From: Alphaproteobacteria bacterium | GTDB taxonomy: Bacteria > Pseudomonadota > Alphaproteobacteria > Rickettsiales > JABCZZ01 | Direction of reading: 5' to 3' | Assembly: GCA_013288335.1 (NCBI GenBank) | Contig: JABDCC010000004.1 | Span: forward strand, 1-64,000 | DNA: 64,000 nucleotides | In this document: positions 34,770-49,734 of the stretch, piece by piece | How the letters are laid out: every line of letters begins with the position of its first letter | How positions within the stretch are numbered: the first letter of the stretch is position 1 | Made by a program: the position numbers and the translations under genes | Notes under the pieces: generated by a model | Told to the model about the DNA's origin: nothing | The model's input: only the letters and a program-made list of their open reading frames with translations | Databases searched by the model: none

Positions 34770-35321
34770 TTATTTTTCAACTACGCTTACGTGAGCCCCG
34801 AGCGACAATAATGCAGCACGCAAATCCGCATCCTCACATTCAGCAACCATGCTTTGCAATGCTTCGGAAGCCTCATGTTGTTTGGGTTTTTCTTTTTTTG
34901 CGCCTTTGCGAAAAATATCACTTCCCGTCTGCACAAATTTAAGTTTGGCAACGGCCTTATAGCCAAAATAAGTAGAAATATTATCAATGATCATCGGCTG
35001 CATATGCTGCAATTCGAGTGCACGCGCACTTGCTACTAATATATGCAATGTGCCGCCTTCTTTCTTGTTTTGTGGCATAACGAGCTTTTGCGGAATGGAA
35101 TAGGTAGAAAGTTTACTTCCCACAATTGCCGGCCATTCGCTTAAGATGCGATGCTCAGCAAAACCATGTTTTTTATAGACCGGCTTGAGCAGTGGCTCCA
35201 AAGATTTTCCTAAAGCTTTTGGAAAAATTGAATAACGACGATTCCCGTCATTCCCGCGTAGGCGGGAATCTTCGCTAAGACCCCCGCCTTCGCGGGGGTG
35301 ACAATCTTCTTGGTTACTCAT
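34770..35321 (-). CDS. DciA-like (DUF721) protein with N-terminal repeat insert
   Basis: The 183-aa protein carries a DUF721/DciA domain from about residue 33: FPKALGKSLEPLLKPVYKKH, then ILSEWPAIVGSKLSTYSIPQ and LHILVASARALELQHMQP. DciA proteins help load or operate replicative helicase DnaB. Residues 6-29 (DCHPREGGGLSEDSRLRGND) are the translation of a palindromic repeat unrelated to the domain, inserted after MSNQE. The ORF overlaps the rnhB stop by 4 bp. Confidence 0.75.
   Translation of the reverse strand: MSNQEDCHPREGGGLSEDSRLRGNDGNRRYSIFPKALGKSLEPLLKPVYKKHGFAEHRILSEWPAIVGSKLSTYSIPQKLVMPQNKKEGGTLHILVASARALELQHMQPMIIDNISTYFGYKAVAKLKFVQTGSDIFRKGAKKEKPKQHEASEALQSMVAECEDADLRAALLSLGAHVSVVEK
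35239..35303. repeat. Palindromic repeat element at the 5' end of the DUF721 gene
   Basis: The stretch holds two hairpins, TTCCCGCGTAGGCGGGAA and CCCCCGCCTTCGCGGGGG. It is the widespread bacterial repeat class whose translation is of the HPREGG...RLRGND kind, here read in frame within the coding sequence. Confidence 0.78.
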
Positions 35322-35920
35322 GATGCTTCCAGCAATTTTCGAATCGGGGCAAACGAGCGGCGATGATACGGCGTTACACCAAACTGTGCAAGCCCCTCCT
35401 GATGCTTTGCGGTGCCGTAACCTGCATTATGTTCCCAGCCGTAATGCGGAAATTCCTTTGCTATTTCCGCCATCATCCGGTCACGCGTGACTTTGGCGAC
35501 GATGGAGGCTGCTGCGATCGAAATGCAAAGCCCGTCACCGCCCACCACCGCTTGCATTTTGCAGGGGAGTTTTGGTAGCTGATTGCCGTCCACGAGGGCG
35601 ATGTCAGGTTTAAGGGATAATCCCTCGTATGCTTTGAGCATGGCTCTTTTGGTAGCACCCAGTATGTTATGTTCGTCGATTTCTTCCGGGCTGCATATGC
35701 CAACACCTACTACGGCTTCCTGCATAATCACTTCAAACATCGCTTCACGCTGAGGCTTTTTGAGTTGCTTGGAATCATGAATTCCCATGAGAGGTTTTCG
35801 CTCACGGAAAATGACCGCGGCTGCAACCACTGGCCCCGCCCACGGCCCGCGCCCGGCTTCGTCAATCCCCGCGATAACGCCTTCGTAGTGAGACTCATGC
35901 TTAAAATCTAGAAATTTCAA
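35318..35920 (-). CDS. rnhB: Ribonuclease HII
   Basis: The 200-aa enzyme has the RNase HII active-site motif GIDEAGRGPWAGPV (D and E), MGIHDSKQLKK and ALVDGNQLP with the remaining acidic residues, and a YGWEHNAGYGTAKHQEGL tail typical of the family. It removes ribonucleotides from DNA. It is the first gene of a pair with the DUF721 gene. Confidence 0.94.
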   Translation of the reverse strand: MKFLDFKHESHYEGVIAGIDEAGRGPWAGPVVAAAVIFRERKPLMGIHDSKQLKKPQREAMFEVIMQEAVVGVGICSPEEIDEHNILGATKRAMLKAYEGLSLKPDIALVDGNQLPKLPCKMQAVVGGDGLCISIAAASIVAKVTRDRMMAEIAKEFPHYGWEHNAGYGTAKHQEGLAQFGVTPYHRRSFAPIRKLLEAS

Positions 35921-36003
35921 TTAGTTGTCCTTTCCGTGCCCCGAGTAAGGAAATCTTAATGATTTGCTGATAGATTTAAAGGGAAATATAATAATTTAGA
36001 TGA

Positions 36004-37068
36004 ATGGCTATGGGAATTTTTGATTATTTTAGAAAAACAAAAGACAACTCCACAAAACAGCAGGATGCCGTCGATACGATATCACGTGCTGAATTTATAA
36101 GCATTATGGGAATATTAGGTGGAAGCCTAGCACTTAAAACTGAGCCAGCAAAATTTTTATCTGAAATTACTGTACCCAAAGAATTGTTTGGGGAAAAACA
36201 AAAAGCGCTTGGCTATGTTGCCAAAGTAATTGATGAGGTTAAACTATTAATGGGTAGCCATCTTAAGCACCATATTAATTCCTCCCGAGAACATGAAAAA
36301 GCGTTGTCTATAATAAACTCAGCTAAAGAATTCTTAAATCGGCCGGAAAATATGTCTTCCTTAAGAAACCGCTTGCAAGCAACAAAGAATTTAATTGGTG
36401 AACATTTAAACAACATAGAAACACTTGCTTCAGATGCTCAACAAGCTTTAGCCGACATTTCAGAAGATGAAATACATTGGGGCGTAAATGAGTTTCTTGG
36501 ACTTCATGATAACAGTATACTGGGTACCCCGGGTAAAAGTATATTTAGCCCATATGAAACAGAGCTTTATCACAAAACTGCAAGCGAGGGATTAATATCC
36601 ATAAAAAATGGAACTTACCAGGGACAATTTGTGAATCCCATAAGAAAGGGATTAAATAGTTTTGAACATCTCACAAATATGAAACTCGAACAGCTACAAA
36701 AAATAGAAGGAAAGAAATTGGAAGCAATCGAGCGAAAAGAATTTTTCTTTGATGAAGACATAGTCATCTGGAAAAAAGTCAATCTGCCGCATAAGCCAAA
36801 CGGCTATAATCTGGAAGTCAAAAGGCTTGAAGAAGAAACTAACAAACACTGGTGGGATCGTACAGAAAAACTCGCCGAAGATTTAAAGGATAAATACGGC
36901 AACAACATCGAAATTCCACATAAGAGTTTTAAAGATGGCAACATTGTAGTGTATGTAACGCCGCATACTAAGGATAATCCCAATATAGCAGATTTAGAGT
37001 TAGGATATTTAGCCGAGAATTACGAACGCAATAATCCGGGTAAGTTATCTCGGCGTAGTGGAATTTAG
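36004..37068 (+). CDS. Unrecognised protein with degenerate Tat-like segment
   Basis: The 354-aa protein has no recognised family. Near the N-terminus ISRAEFISIMGILGGSLAL resembles the Tat hydrophobic segment of its downstream neighbour but with RA in place of RR. The rest is mostly helical and charged, with an LSIINSAKEFLNRPENMSSL helix and a C-terminal alpha/beta part. It lies 8 bp before the Tat-signal gene, and the pair stands alone between rnhB and the transglycosylase. Start could also be MGIF at 36010. Confidence 0.55.
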   Translation: MAMGIFDYFRKTKDNSTKQQDAVDTISRAEFISIMGILGGSLALKTEPAKFLSEITVPKELFGEKQKALGYVAKVIDEVKLLMGSHLKHHINSSREHEKALSIINSAKEFLNRPENMSSLRNRLQATKNLIGEHLNNIETLASDAQQALADISEDEIHWGVNEFLGLHDNSILGTPGKSIFSPYETELYHKTASEGLISIKNGTYQGQFVNPIRKGLNSFEHLTNMKLEQLQKIEGKKLEAIERKEFFFDEDIVIWKKVNLPHKPNGYNLEVKRLEEETNKHWWDRTEKLAEDLKDKYGNNIEIPHKSFKDGNIVVYVTPHTKDNPNIADLELGYLAENYERNNPGKLSRRSGI

Positions 37069-37076
37069 AAATAAGT

Positions 37077-38081
37077 ATGGAAGAAGATAAAAAAGATAAA
37101 AATCAACCCACAGAATTGCCGATGAATGCGAGTAATATGTCGCGCAGAAATTTTTTAAGGGCTGCGGGAATTGGTGCTGCAGCACTACAGTTTATGCCCT
37201 CTCGGATGATTCTGGAACCATTACCTGTTGCAACTGAAACTGCAATATCAACGGCGCCGCTATATGATTTATCTAAATTTGATTTTATCCCTTTTAATTT
37301 CGAGTTTGCAAAACTAAAGGCATTTAATGGCCTCACAAAGAGCGTGGCACATAATATCAGGGAGGAACTCTTAAACTCGAATGATTTATCATCTATAAAG
37401 CAATATTTAAGCGAAGAAAGAATTGGGTTTAATGCATCATTAGATGAATTAAAAATAGCAGCATCACAATTTGCAGATTATGAAAAGGCTATATTCAATA
37501 ATGCTCCTGACAGTGTGATTATTGATCGCATAACTAATTTCTACAAAGAAAATCCCGGATATCTGCCAGCAGTATATAACCCCGAACGTAATCCGGAGTA
37601 TATTCAGAAAGTAATAGACACCGCATTATCTATTAAAAACGATACTTATACAGAAAAATATTTTGAAACAATGCTTGATACATGGAAAGAATTAGAACTA
37701 TTTGCCGAACAAAGAATTATAAGTTTAGAAAATAATATCGAAGAGATAAAAAAATCTTTTTCTGAAAGTATGGAAGCTTGGGGCGCATATGTAGAAATGG
37801 ATGAACAAATGGGTTACGGCACAAGATCTCCAAGAATCAAAATCGACAAACCATTCTTACACGATACAGACACCAACAACGCAATGAAAGAGATAAATGA
37901 TTTCATTAATGGTGACACAAAGTCCAACATACCGGCGTTATTTGGTGAAGACTTAACCTCAGTCAAACTGAGCAACAGCTTGTTGCTAAAAATAAATTAT
38001 GATTCACCTGCTGCAGAACAAATTATTGATTTTTTAAAAACCTTCACTCGAGAAAAACCCCAAGAAATTTCGTTTTATTAA
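37077..38081 (+). CDS. Unrecognised exported protein with Tat signal
   Basis: The 334-aa protein has a twin-arginine signal after an acidic N-region: MSRRNFLRAAGIGAAALQF. No AxA cleavage site is obvious, so it could stay anchored. The mature part is largely helical (DELKIAASQFADYEKAIFNN; TWKELELFAEQRIISLENN) with no Cys and no metal motif I can see. Tat use implies folding or cofactor loading before export, but no cofactor site is visible. It forms a pair with the 354-aa gene. Confidence 0.58.
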   Translation: MEEDKKDKNQPTELPMNASNMSRRNFLRAAGIGAAALQFMPSRMILEPLPVATETAISTAPLYDLSKFDFIPFNFEFAKLKAFNGLTKSVAHNIREELLNSNDLSSIKQYLSEERIGFNASLDELKIAASQFADYEKAIFNNAPDSVIIDRITNFYKENPGYLPAVYNPERNPEYIQKVIDTALSIKNDTYTEKYFETMLDTWKELELFAEQRIISLENNIEEIKKSFSESMEAWGAYVEMDEQMGYGTRSPRIKIDKPFLHDTDTNNAMKEINDFINGDTKSNIPALFGEDLTSVKLSNSLLLKINYDSPAAEQIIDFLKTFTREKPQEISFY

Positions 38082-38113
38082 TCATGTTCCCAGCACGACA
38101 AGTTGCGAAAAAT

Positions 38114-39256
38114 CTAATTATTTAAATCAGCGGATTTATTTTTGAGCATAGCAATACGCTCTGCGGTTACGCCATAGCGGGGCCACTGGCCTTCTCCGAC
38201 CATCGCAAGTGAAGGCGAAGTGCTGCCAAGTAACTCTGAATAGACCCAGTAATTTCCAATCACATTTAACACGTAATCACGAGTGGAGCCGTAAGGAATT
38301 GATTCGATAAACAATAACGGGTCGTCACTGGCAATGTGGTTGCGCCATCTGGCGAGCGTTCCGGGACCTGCGTTATAAGCAGCAGTTAAAAACACCAAGT
38401 TGTTTCCGATGGAAGGAAATGCCATGAGGCTTGCAATATATTTTTGCCCCAGAGCCATGCTGATTTCTGGGTTAATGTTGGAGCCGAACAATCGTAAATT
38501 ACGCGCCATTTCATGCGCAGTGGAAGGCATAAGCTGCATCACGCCAATCGCCCCGCTGGAACTTTTTGCACGTGGATTAAAGCCCGATTCCTGACGCATA
38601 ATAGCAAACAGCAATGCCTGTTCCACCTTATAACCTGCCGTAGGTTTCCAATGCGGCATAGGGTAGAGTTTTGCCGCCTCATTGCCACCATTTGCTAACG
38701 CAATATTTATTTGCGTATTCGGTCCAGCCGTTTCCTTGCTGATGATATGGCGGGCAAGCACACTGTAAAAACTGGGCGCCTCGTTTGCCGCTATCTGTGC
38801 GTATTTAAACGCTTCATCTTTATCGCCGCTTGCAAGTATGGCGCGATATGCCCAGAATGCAGTCGCAGCATAATCCTCAGAAGAAAGACTATTGCCATTT
38901 TCTAAAAGTTTGCGGAAATTCTCAGAAGCCTTAGCCATATTGTTTTTGCGGTACTCTGCAATTCCGGCTTTCCAGTAACCGCTCGTTCCACGATCCGCGA
39001 TTTCCTGAGCATCAGCAGAATCTTTAGGCGCGTTTACAGAGTCCTGAACAGAAGGATTCAATGCTAAAATCGGCGGAAGGGCATTTTTAGATTGAATTGC
39101 TTCTGACTTTAAATCATCAGGATCATATGCTGAAAACACCGAGATATCTGTGCCAATGGCTAATAGCAAAACTACGCTTGCAATTACTAAAGAAAACCGG
39201 TGCCATTTAGCAAATGATATATCAGCGAATATTTTATCGCTCAATATTTTTAACAT
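38114..39256 (-). CDS. SLT-domain lytic transglycosylase
   Basis: The 380-aa protein has an N-terminal anchor helix (FSLVIASVVLLLAIG), a helical TPR/Sel1-like region (about 90-170) and a C-terminal SLT domain (about 210-350). Catalytic E223 is in AIMRQESGFNPRA, followed by GAIGVMQLMPSTA and VFLTAAYNAGPG. It cleaves peptidoglycan glycan strands to 1,6-anhydro ends. It is convergent with the Tat pair with only a 32-bp gap. Confidence 0.88.
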   Translation of the reverse strand: MLKILSDKIFADISFAKWHRFSLVIASVVLLLAIGTDISVFSAYDPDDLKSEAIQSKNALPPILALNPSVQDSVNAPKDSADAQEIADRGTSGYWKAGIAEYRKNNMAKASENFRKLLENGNSLSSEDYAATAFWAYRAILASGDKDEAFKYAQIAANEAPSFYSVLARHIISKETAGPNTQINIALANGGNEAAKLYPMPHWKPTAGYKVEQALLFAIMRQESGFNPRAKSSSGAIGVMQLMPSTAHEMARNLRLFGSNINPEISMALGQKYIASLMAFPSIGNNLVFLTAAYNAGPGTLARWRNHIASDDPLLFIESIPYGSTRDYVLNVIGNYWVYSELLGSTSPSLAMVGEGQWPRYGVTAERIAMLKNKSADLNN

Positions 39257-39347
39257 CTTACATTTATATAATTACAAAGAGTAAAGAACATATACGGAAA
39301 TTGCCGGAATGCAACCCCTAGCGAAAACATCATTACTATTCAATACA

Positions 39348-40598
39348 TTACTTGCTAAATTCGGCCACCATTTCGAGATGAGAGCTATACACAAATTGGT
39401 CAATCGGGGTTAATTTGGTAAGGTTATAGCCGCCCTCTTTTAATATACGTGCATCGCGGGTAAAGGTCGCAGGGTTGCATGATACCATCACGATTTTTGC
39501 GATGTCCGAGCTTGCAAGCTGTTCGCATTGTGCTTTTGCTCCTGCACGCGGCGGGTTGATGGCTACTGCGTCATATTCATTCAGCTTTTCTGTGGGGAGC
39601 GGATTATAAAATAAATCACGCTCCTCAGTTTTAATCTTTCCCGATTTTTGCATCGCCGCGACCATTCCCGCATCACCTTCCATTGCAGTTACTTCTGCAT
39701 TTTTAGAAAGAGGAAAACTATAGGTTCCAATGCCTGCAAATAAATCGAGCACTTTGGACGCGTCTTTTACTGCACTTGTTACCAGATCCGTCATAATGGC
39801 TTGCGCCTCGCGTGAAGCCTGCAAAAATGCGCCAGGCGGAATCTCAATAATTGCATCGCCAAGTTTTATGGTGACATCAGAAGTTTGAAACACCGTCTGC
39901 AAGTCCGCGCTTTTTCTTATAGAAAATCTTTTAATAAGCGGGAGATCGCGCAGTTCAAGCTTGAAACTATCTTCGCCTTCCATGACCACATCATAGCCAT
40001 CATCCACACCGTTAATCTTGATGGTACTTATATTAATATTCGGGAAAGTGGGGAGTTTGCGGATTTTATCTTTAAGCTGCATCACCAACGCAAAGAGTTC
40101 CGGCTCAAGCACTTTGCACTCTAATATATCCACTAACTGGTGGCTGCGTTCAGAGAAATACCCAATCTTACCACCCTTCACCTTAAGCTCAGCGCGCCTA
40201 CGCGTTGCGGCGGGTAGTGTGATCATGGATGCGACCATATTTGTATCATAACTAGCTTTGCGCACTGCTTCGCTTGCCATCTGCTGCTTGAACTCTTTAT
40301 ATAGTCTATGCTCCAGATGCTGAAGCGAGCACCCCCCGCATTTACCAAAATGGAAACACACGGGCTCTATGCGTCCCTGCCCCGGCGTTATAATGGATTC
40401 AATACTGGCATAGGTCGCGTCTGCAGTTTCTTTCTTTATCCGCGCACGAATAACATCACCTGCGATAGTATAAGGCACAAAAACCTTGGCTCCGTCATGC
40501 GAGCCTACGCCATCACCGAGGCCTGCGAGTTTATCTATTTTTAATGTAATTATTATATCTTGCACGACATTGCCCTCTATATTATAGGGTGCATCCAT
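39348..40598 (-). CDS. RlmD/TrmA-family RNA (uracil-5)-methyltransferase
   Basis: The 416-aa enzyme has an N-terminal TRAM-like domain (about 10-65), iron-sulfur ligands in PVCFHFGKCGGCSLQHL plus LECKV, SAM motif VLDLFAGIGTYSFPL, an INPPRAGA motif and the catalytic nucleophile in VSCNPATF with the final Glu in HLEMVAEF. The family methylates C5 of uridine in 23S rRNA or tRNA. It is divergent from the rplL promoter. Confidence 0.88.
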   Translation of the reverse strand: MDAPYNIEGNVVQDIIITLKIDKLAGLGDGVGSHDGAKVFVPYTIAGDVIRARIKKETADATYASIESIITPGQGRIEPVCFHFGKCGGCSLQHLEHRLYKEFKQQMASEAVRKASYDTNMVASMITLPAATRRRAELKVKGGKIGYFSERSHQLVDILECKVLEPELFALVMQLKDKIRKLPTFPNINISTIKINGVDDGYDVVMEGEDSFKLELRDLPLIKRFSIRKSADLQTVFQTSDVTIKLGDAIIEIPPGAFLQASREAQAIMTDLVTSAVKDASKVLDLFAGIGTYSFPLSKNAEVTAMEGDAGMVAAMQKSGKIKTEERDLFYNPLPTEKLNEYDAVAINPPRAGAKAQCEQLASSDIAKIVMVSCNPATFTRDARILKEGGYNLTKLTPIDQFVYSSHLEMVAEFSK

Positions 40599-40705
40599 AA
40601 CCTAAATAGGGAATAAATCAACGCTTCATTGGCAGAATAATTGCCTGATAGAATTAGATAAAATCGTGTAAATAAAACAATTTACAAATCAGATGCATTT
40701 TTCCT

Positions 40706-40733
40706 TTGCATTTGCATAAGTTTCGGCTATAAG
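40706..40733 (+). promoter_or_regulatory. Candidate sigma-70 promoter for rplL-rpoBC
   Basis: TTGCAT and TATAAG are separated by 16 bp, 83 bp before the rplL start. The gap from 40599 to 40815 contains no gene. Confidence 0.5.
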
Positions 40734-40815
40734 ACACAACCTTATTTCAGAAGTATGCTCGCGTGCGAACTACAACCGACTGAAAAATATTGAATAATTT
40801 ATAGAGGTGTACCAC

Positions 40816-41190
40816 ATGTCTTCCAATCTCGCACAAATCGTCGATAATCTCTCAGCTCTCACTGTTATTGAAGCTGCTGAACTTTCCAAAATGCTCGAAG
40901 AAAAATGGGGCGTTTCTGCTGCTGCTCCTGTAGCTGTTGCCGCCGCTGGCGGTGCCACTGCTGCCGCTGCAGAGGAAAAAACTGAATTTGATGTTATTCT
41001 GACCGAAGCTGGTCCGAACAAGATCAACATCATTAAAGAAGTCCGCGCAGTAACTGGCCTTGGCCTCAAAGAAGCCAAAGACCTTGTTGAAGCAGCTCCA
41101 AAGGCTGTTAAAGAAGGTGTCAGCAAAGAAGACGCTGCCAAAATCAAGAAGCTGTTGGAAGACAACGGCGCCAAAGCGGAAATTAAGTAA
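40816..41190 (+). CDS. rplL: 50S ribosomal protein bL12 (L7/L12)
   Basis: The start is [20 protein letters not shown], preceded by AGAGGTGTACCAC; the track start three codons earlier lacks a site. The 124-aa protein has the N-terminal dimerisation helices, an Ala-rich hinge ([16 protein letters not shown]) and the C-terminal factor-binding domain ([29 protein letters not shown]). It normally follows rplJ; here the upstream gene is a divergent methyltransferase. Confidence 0.95.
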   Translation: MSSNLAQIVDNLSALTVIEAAELSKMLEEKWGVSAAAPVAVAAAGGATAAAAEEKTEFDVILTEAGPNKINIIKEVRAVTGLGLKEAKDLVEAAPKAVKEGVSKEDAAKIKKLLEDNGAKAEIK

Positions 41191-41211
41191 TCCTTTTAGG
41201 ATACCGATTTT

Positions 41212-41261
41212 GCCGGAGTGCCCGAAGCCATTCATGAAATGGTTTAGGGTCTCCGGCTTTT
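41212..41261 (+). terminator. rplL-rpoB intercistronic attenuator
   Basis: GCCGGAG and CTCCGGC enclose an inner partial stem (CCATT/AATGG) and are followed by TTTTCC. The same place in other bacteria holds a partial terminator that lowers rpoBC expression relative to L7/L12. Confidence 0.75.
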
Positions 41262-41347
41262 CCGCTTCAAGTGACTTGATGATTTTTACCAACGCTTTCC
41301 GCGTTTAACTGCAAAATGAAACTATAAATATTATAGAAGGGGTTACC

Positions 41348-44300
41348 ATGGTGCAATCCGCAACCGCCGTTTCCAGCCATTCCTTCACTTCTCGTAAGCG
41401 CATACGTCGCTCTTTCGGGCGCATCGCATCCATTACCACCATGCCGAATCTCATCGAGGTTCAGAAAAACTCTTATGAGCAGTTCCTGCAACGTTTTGTT
41501 ACGAATGAAAAACGTCGTGAACAAGGATTACAGACCGTATTCAAAGGTGTGTTTCCTATTAAAGACTTTGCTGAAACCGCAACGCTTGAATTCGTAAAAT
41601 ATGAATTCGATGAACCTAAATATGACATCGAAGAATGCCGTCAGCGCGGTATCAATTACGCCGCACCATTGCGCGTTACTCTTCGTTTAATCGTCTGGAT
41701 TGTTGACGCTGATACCGGCGCACGCGAAATCAAAGACATCAAAGAACAAGATGTTTACATGGGCGATATCCCGCTCATGACCGATAACGGCACTTTCGTT
41801 ATCAATGGCACCGAACGCGTGATTGTATCACAGATGCATCGCTCACCTGGCGCATTCTTTGATCATGACAGTGGCAAATCACATAGCTCCGGTAAAATTT
41901 TATTCTCCGCCCGCGTGATTCCTTACCGTGGTTCATGGCTTGATTTTGAATTCGACGCCAAAGATATCGTTTATGTGCGCATCGACCGTCGCCGCAAATT
42001 GCCAGTGACCTCGCTGCTTCGTGCACTGGATATGTCTACCGAAGAAATCCTGAGCCTGTTCTATAATAAAGTATCGTACAAGCGCCATAAAAACGGCTGG
42101 ACAACCAAATACCTTCCAGACAGCTGGAAAGGTGTTAAACTTTCACACGATCTTCTTGATGCTAAAACCGGCAAGAAAGTTCTCGAAGAAGGCAAAAAGA
42201 TCAATTCCCGTATTGCAAAGAAACTTGCTGAAGACGGTTTGAAAGAAATATTGCTTTCCGATGAACAGCTTGTTGGCAAATACTTTGCAAGCGATATCAT
42301 CAATGAAAAGAACGGCGAAATTTATGTAGAGGCAGGCGATGAGCTTACCAAACAGAAAATTGCTATTCTTGATGATAACGGCATCAAAGAAATTCCTATC
42401 CTTGATATCGATCACGTAAATATTGGGCCCTATATCCGCAACACATTGGTGCTCGATAAAAACACCACACGTGAAGAAGCGCTGATTGATATTTACCGCG
42501 TTATGCGCCCAGGTGAGCCTACTACACTTGAAGCAGCAGAGACTTTATTCAAAACACTGTTCTTTGAACCCGATCGTTATGATCTCTCCGCTGTAGGTCG
42601 CGTAAAGCTCAACGCACGCCTCAACTTAAACTACCCTGAAGAACTTGGCACGCTAACCAAAGATGACATTACTGGTGTCGTAAAAACGCTCGTTGCATTA
42701 AAAGATGGAATCGGCGAAATCGACGATATTGATCATTTGGGTAACCGTCGCGTTCGCTCAGTTGGTGAATTGATGGAAAATCAATATCGCATCGGACTGC
42801 TCCGTATGGAACGCAGCATCATCGAACGTATGAGTTCCGTAGATATCGACACTGTTATGCCGCATGATTTGGTGAATGCCAAACCTGTAGCTGCTGCAGT
42901 TCGTGAATTTTTTGGATCTTCGCAGCTTTCACAATTTATGGATCAAACCAACCCGCTTTCTGAGATCACTCACAAGCGCCGCCTTTCGGCCCTTGGACCG
43001 GGCGGTCTTACCCGCGAACGCGCTGGCTTTGAAGTGCGTGACGTGCATCCCACCCATTATGGTCGTATCTGCCCGATTGAGACCCCTGAAGGTCCGAATA
43101 TTGGTCTGATCAATTCAATGGCAACCTATGCACGCGTTAATAAATACGGCTTCATTGAGACTCCATATCGCAAAGTAAATAACACTAAAGTAACGGAAGA
43201 AGTAATTTACCTCTCCGCTATTGAAGAAGGTAAGTACACAATCGCGCAGGCAAATTCACCGCTTGATAAAAACGGTAAATTTACTGACGAATTGATCTCT
43301 TGCCGTAAAAGCGGTGATTTCGTTATGGCAGCCCCCGATACTATTGACTATATCGACGTTGCGCCAAAACAGCTTGTTTCCGTTGCTGCATCGCTCATTC
43401 CATTCTTGGAAAACGATGACGCTAACCGCGCGCTGATGGGTTCAAACATGCAACGCCAAGCAGTGCCGCTCATTCGTACCGAAGCTCCACTCGTTGGAAC
43501 CGGCATGGAAGACGTCGTAGCGCGTGATTCTGGTGTGACCACCGTTGCAAAACGCAGCGGTATCATCGATCAGGTTGATGCGGCGCGTATCGTTATCCGT
43601 ACTACCGGCGAAGATAAAACCGGCTCTCCGGGTGTTGATATTTATAACCTGCTTAAATTCCAGCGCTCCAACCAGAGCACTTGTATTAACCAACGCCCAC
43701 TTGTGCGTGTAGGTGATGTAGTAAAAGCTGGCGATATTATCGCAGACGGCCCATCGACTGACCTTGGCGAACTCGCACTTGGTCACAACGTGATGGTCGC
43801 TTTCATGCCATGGAACGGTTACAACTTCGAAGATTCTATTCTTATCTCCGAAAAACTCGTAGCTGAAGATGTATTCACTTCCATTCACATTGAAGAATTC
43901 GAAGTGATGGCGCGTGATACCAAACTCGGCAGCGAAGAAATCACTCGCGACATTCCAAACGTCGGCGAAGAAGGCCTGAAAAACCTCGACGAAATCGGCG
44001 TAGTGCATATCGGCGCAGAAGTAAAAGCCGGTGATATTCTTGTTGGTAAAGTAACACCAAAGAGCGAATCACCGATGACACCGGAAGAAAAATTGCTTCG
44101 TGCAATCTTCGGTGAAAAAGCTTCCGACGTTCGTGATTCTTCACTGCGTTTGCCTCCCGGTGTTACCGGAACCATCGTTGGTGTTCGTATTTTCTCACGC
44201 CGCGGCATTGAGAAAGATGAACGCGCTCTGGCGATTGAAAAAGCAGAAATTGAACGCTTGGCAAAAGATCGTGACGATGAACGTACTATTGTTGAACGCT

Positions 44301-45463
44301 ATGTATATAGCCGTCTCAAAGAACTGCTCATCGGCAAAAAAGTAGTAAGCGGTCCAAAAAACTTCAAAGCCAAAACGGTTACTGAAGAAGTATTTACCAG
44401 CACTGCTAAAGGTCAGTTGTGGCAGATAGTAGTGGATAACAATAAATCCATGAAAGAAGTCGAAGAGCTTAAAAAGCAGCTTGATAACGTGGTTGGCCAG
44501 CTCAATGCCCGCTTTGAAGAAAAAGTCGGCAAAGTGCAAAGCGGTGACGATTTACCTCCAGGCGTTCTCAAAATGGTAAAAGTGTTCGTTGCAGTAAAAC
44601 GCAAACTCCAGCCAGGCGACAAAATGGCCGGACGTCACGGTAACAAGGGTGTTATCTCGCGCATTCTGCCAATCGAAGACATGCCATATCTTGAAGACGG
44701 CACCCCGGTGGATATCGTACTTAACCCGCTCGGCGTTCCTTCACGTATGAACGTGGGTCAGATTTTAGAAACCCATCTTGGCTGGGCATCCGCAGGTTTA
44801 GGACGTAAAATCGGTCACATGCTCGATAATATGTCCGCTAAAAATGCCGTATCCGGTGTTCGCGATATGCTCATTAATACCTATGATGAAAAAAGCATTG
44901 GTGCCGAAATCAAAGGCATGAATGACAATGAAGTTATGGAGCTTGCCGGTAACTTGCGTAAGGGTATTCCTTTTGCAACTCCGGTGTTTGATGGTGCAAA
45001 AGAAGAAGACATCGTGCATTGGCTTGCCAAAGCCGGGCTTGATTCTTCCGGTCAGGTACAACTGATTGACGGACGCACGGGTGAACTGTTCGATCGCAAA
45101 GTGACTGTGGGCTATATCTATATGCTCAAACTGCATCACTTGGTAGATGACAAAATCCATGCGCGTTCCATCGGGCCATACTCGCTCGTAACCCAACAGC
45201 CTCTTGGCGGTAAATCACAGTTCGGTGGTCAGCGCTTCGGAGAAATGGAATGCTGGGCATTGCAAGCTTACGGCGCGGCCTACGCGTTGCAGGAAATGCT
45301 CACGGTTAAATCCGATGACGTTGCCGGACGCGGTAAAGTGTATGAATCTATTGTTCGTGGTGATCACTCATTTGAATCCGGTATTCCGGAATCATTCCAC
45401 GTGATGGTGAAGGAATTACGCTCACTGTGCCTCAATGTCGAACTCGAAGAACGTCAAGCATAA
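41348..45463 (+). CDS. rpoB: RNA polymerase subunit beta
   Basis: The 1371-aa subunit is full length for the alphaproteobacterial type. The rifampicin-binding cluster I lies near residues 520-548 ([20 protein letters not shown]) and has the usual sensitive residues Asp, His and Ser. Other landmarks are [20 protein letters not shown], the [10 protein letters not shown] segment, and the C-terminal [33 protein letters not shown] precedes the ATG. A hairpin and 68 bp separate it from rpoC. Confidence 0.98.
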   Translation: MVQSATAVSSHSFTSRKRIRRSFGRIASITTMPNLIEVQKNSYEQFLQRFVTNEKRREQGLQTVFKGVFPIKDFAETATLEFVKYEFDEPKYDIEECRQRGINYAAPLRVTLRLIVWIVDADTGAREIKDIKEQDVYMGDIPLMTDNGTFVINGTERVIVSQMHRSPGAFFDHDSGKSHSSGKILFSARVIPYRGSWLDFEFDAKDIVYVRIDRRRKLPVTSLLRALDMSTEEILSLFYNKVSYKRHKNGWTTKYLPDSWKGVKLSHDLLDAKTGKKVLEEGKKINSRIAKKLAEDGLKEILLSDEQLVGKYFASDIINEKNGEIYVEAGDELTKQKIAILDDNGIKEIPILDIDHVNIGPYIRNTLVLDKNTTREEALIDIYRVMRPGEPTTLEAAETLFKTLFFEPDRYDLSAVGRVKLNARLNLNYPEELGTLTKDDITGVVKTLVALKDGIGEIDDIDHLGNRRVRSVGELMENQYRIGLLRMERSIIERMSSVDIDTVMPHDLVNAKPVAAAVREFFGSSQLSQFMDQTNPLSEITHKRRLSALGPGGLTRERAGFEVRDVHPTHYGRICPIETPEGPNIGLINSMATYARVNKYGFIETPYRKVNNTKVTEEVIYLSAIEEGKYTIAQANSPLDKNGKFTDELISCRKSGDFVMAAPDTIDYIDVAPKQLVSVAASLIPFLENDDANRALMGSNMQRQAVPLIRTEAPLVGTGMEDVVARDSGVTTVAKRSGIIDQVDAARIVIRTTGEDKTGSPGVDIYNLLKFQRSNQSTCINQRPLVRVGDVVKAGDIIADGPSTDLGELALGHNVMVAFMPWNGYNFEDSILISEKLVAEDVFTSIHIEEFEVMARDTKLGSEEITRDIPNVGEEGLKNLDEIGVVHIGAEVKAGDILVGKVTPKSESPMTPEEKLLRAIFGEKASDVRDSSLRLPPGVTGTIVGVRIFSRRGIEKDERALAIEKAEIERLAKDRDDERTIVERYVYSRLKELLIGKKVVSGPKNFKAKTVTEEVFTSTAKGQLWQIVVDNNKSMKEVEELKKQLDNVVGQLNARFEEKVGKVQSGDDLPPGVLKMVKVFVAVKRKLQPGDKMAGRHGNKGVISRILPIEDMPYLEDGTPVDIVLNPLGVPSRMNVGQILETHLGWASAGLGRKIGHMLDNMSAKNAVSGVRDMLINTYDEKSIGAEIKGMNDNEVMELAGNLRKGIPFATPVFDGAKEEDIVHWLAKAGLDSSGQVQLIDGRTGELFDRKVTVGYIYMLKLHHLVDDKIHARSIGPYSLVTQQPLGGKSQFGGQRFGEMECWALQAYGAAYALQEMLTVKSDDVAGRGKVYESIVRGDHSFESGIPESFHVMVKELRSLCLNVELEERQA

Positions 45464-45471
45464 GATTGGCT

Positions 45472-45508
45472 CTCAAGGCGCTTAAGTAAATACTTGAGCG
45501 CCTTAGAG
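45472..45508 (+). other. rpoB-rpoC intercistronic hairpin
   Basis: AAGGCGCT and AGCGCCTT (extended by CTC/GAG and by AAGT/ACTT inside) form a stable stem between the two genes. No T-tract follows, so a processing or stability element is more likely than a terminator. Confidence 0.6.
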
Positions 45509-45516
45509 CTTTATAA

Positions 45517-49713
<4,197 letters not shown>

Positions 49714-49734
49714 TTCTTGTTGGAATTCTAAAGA

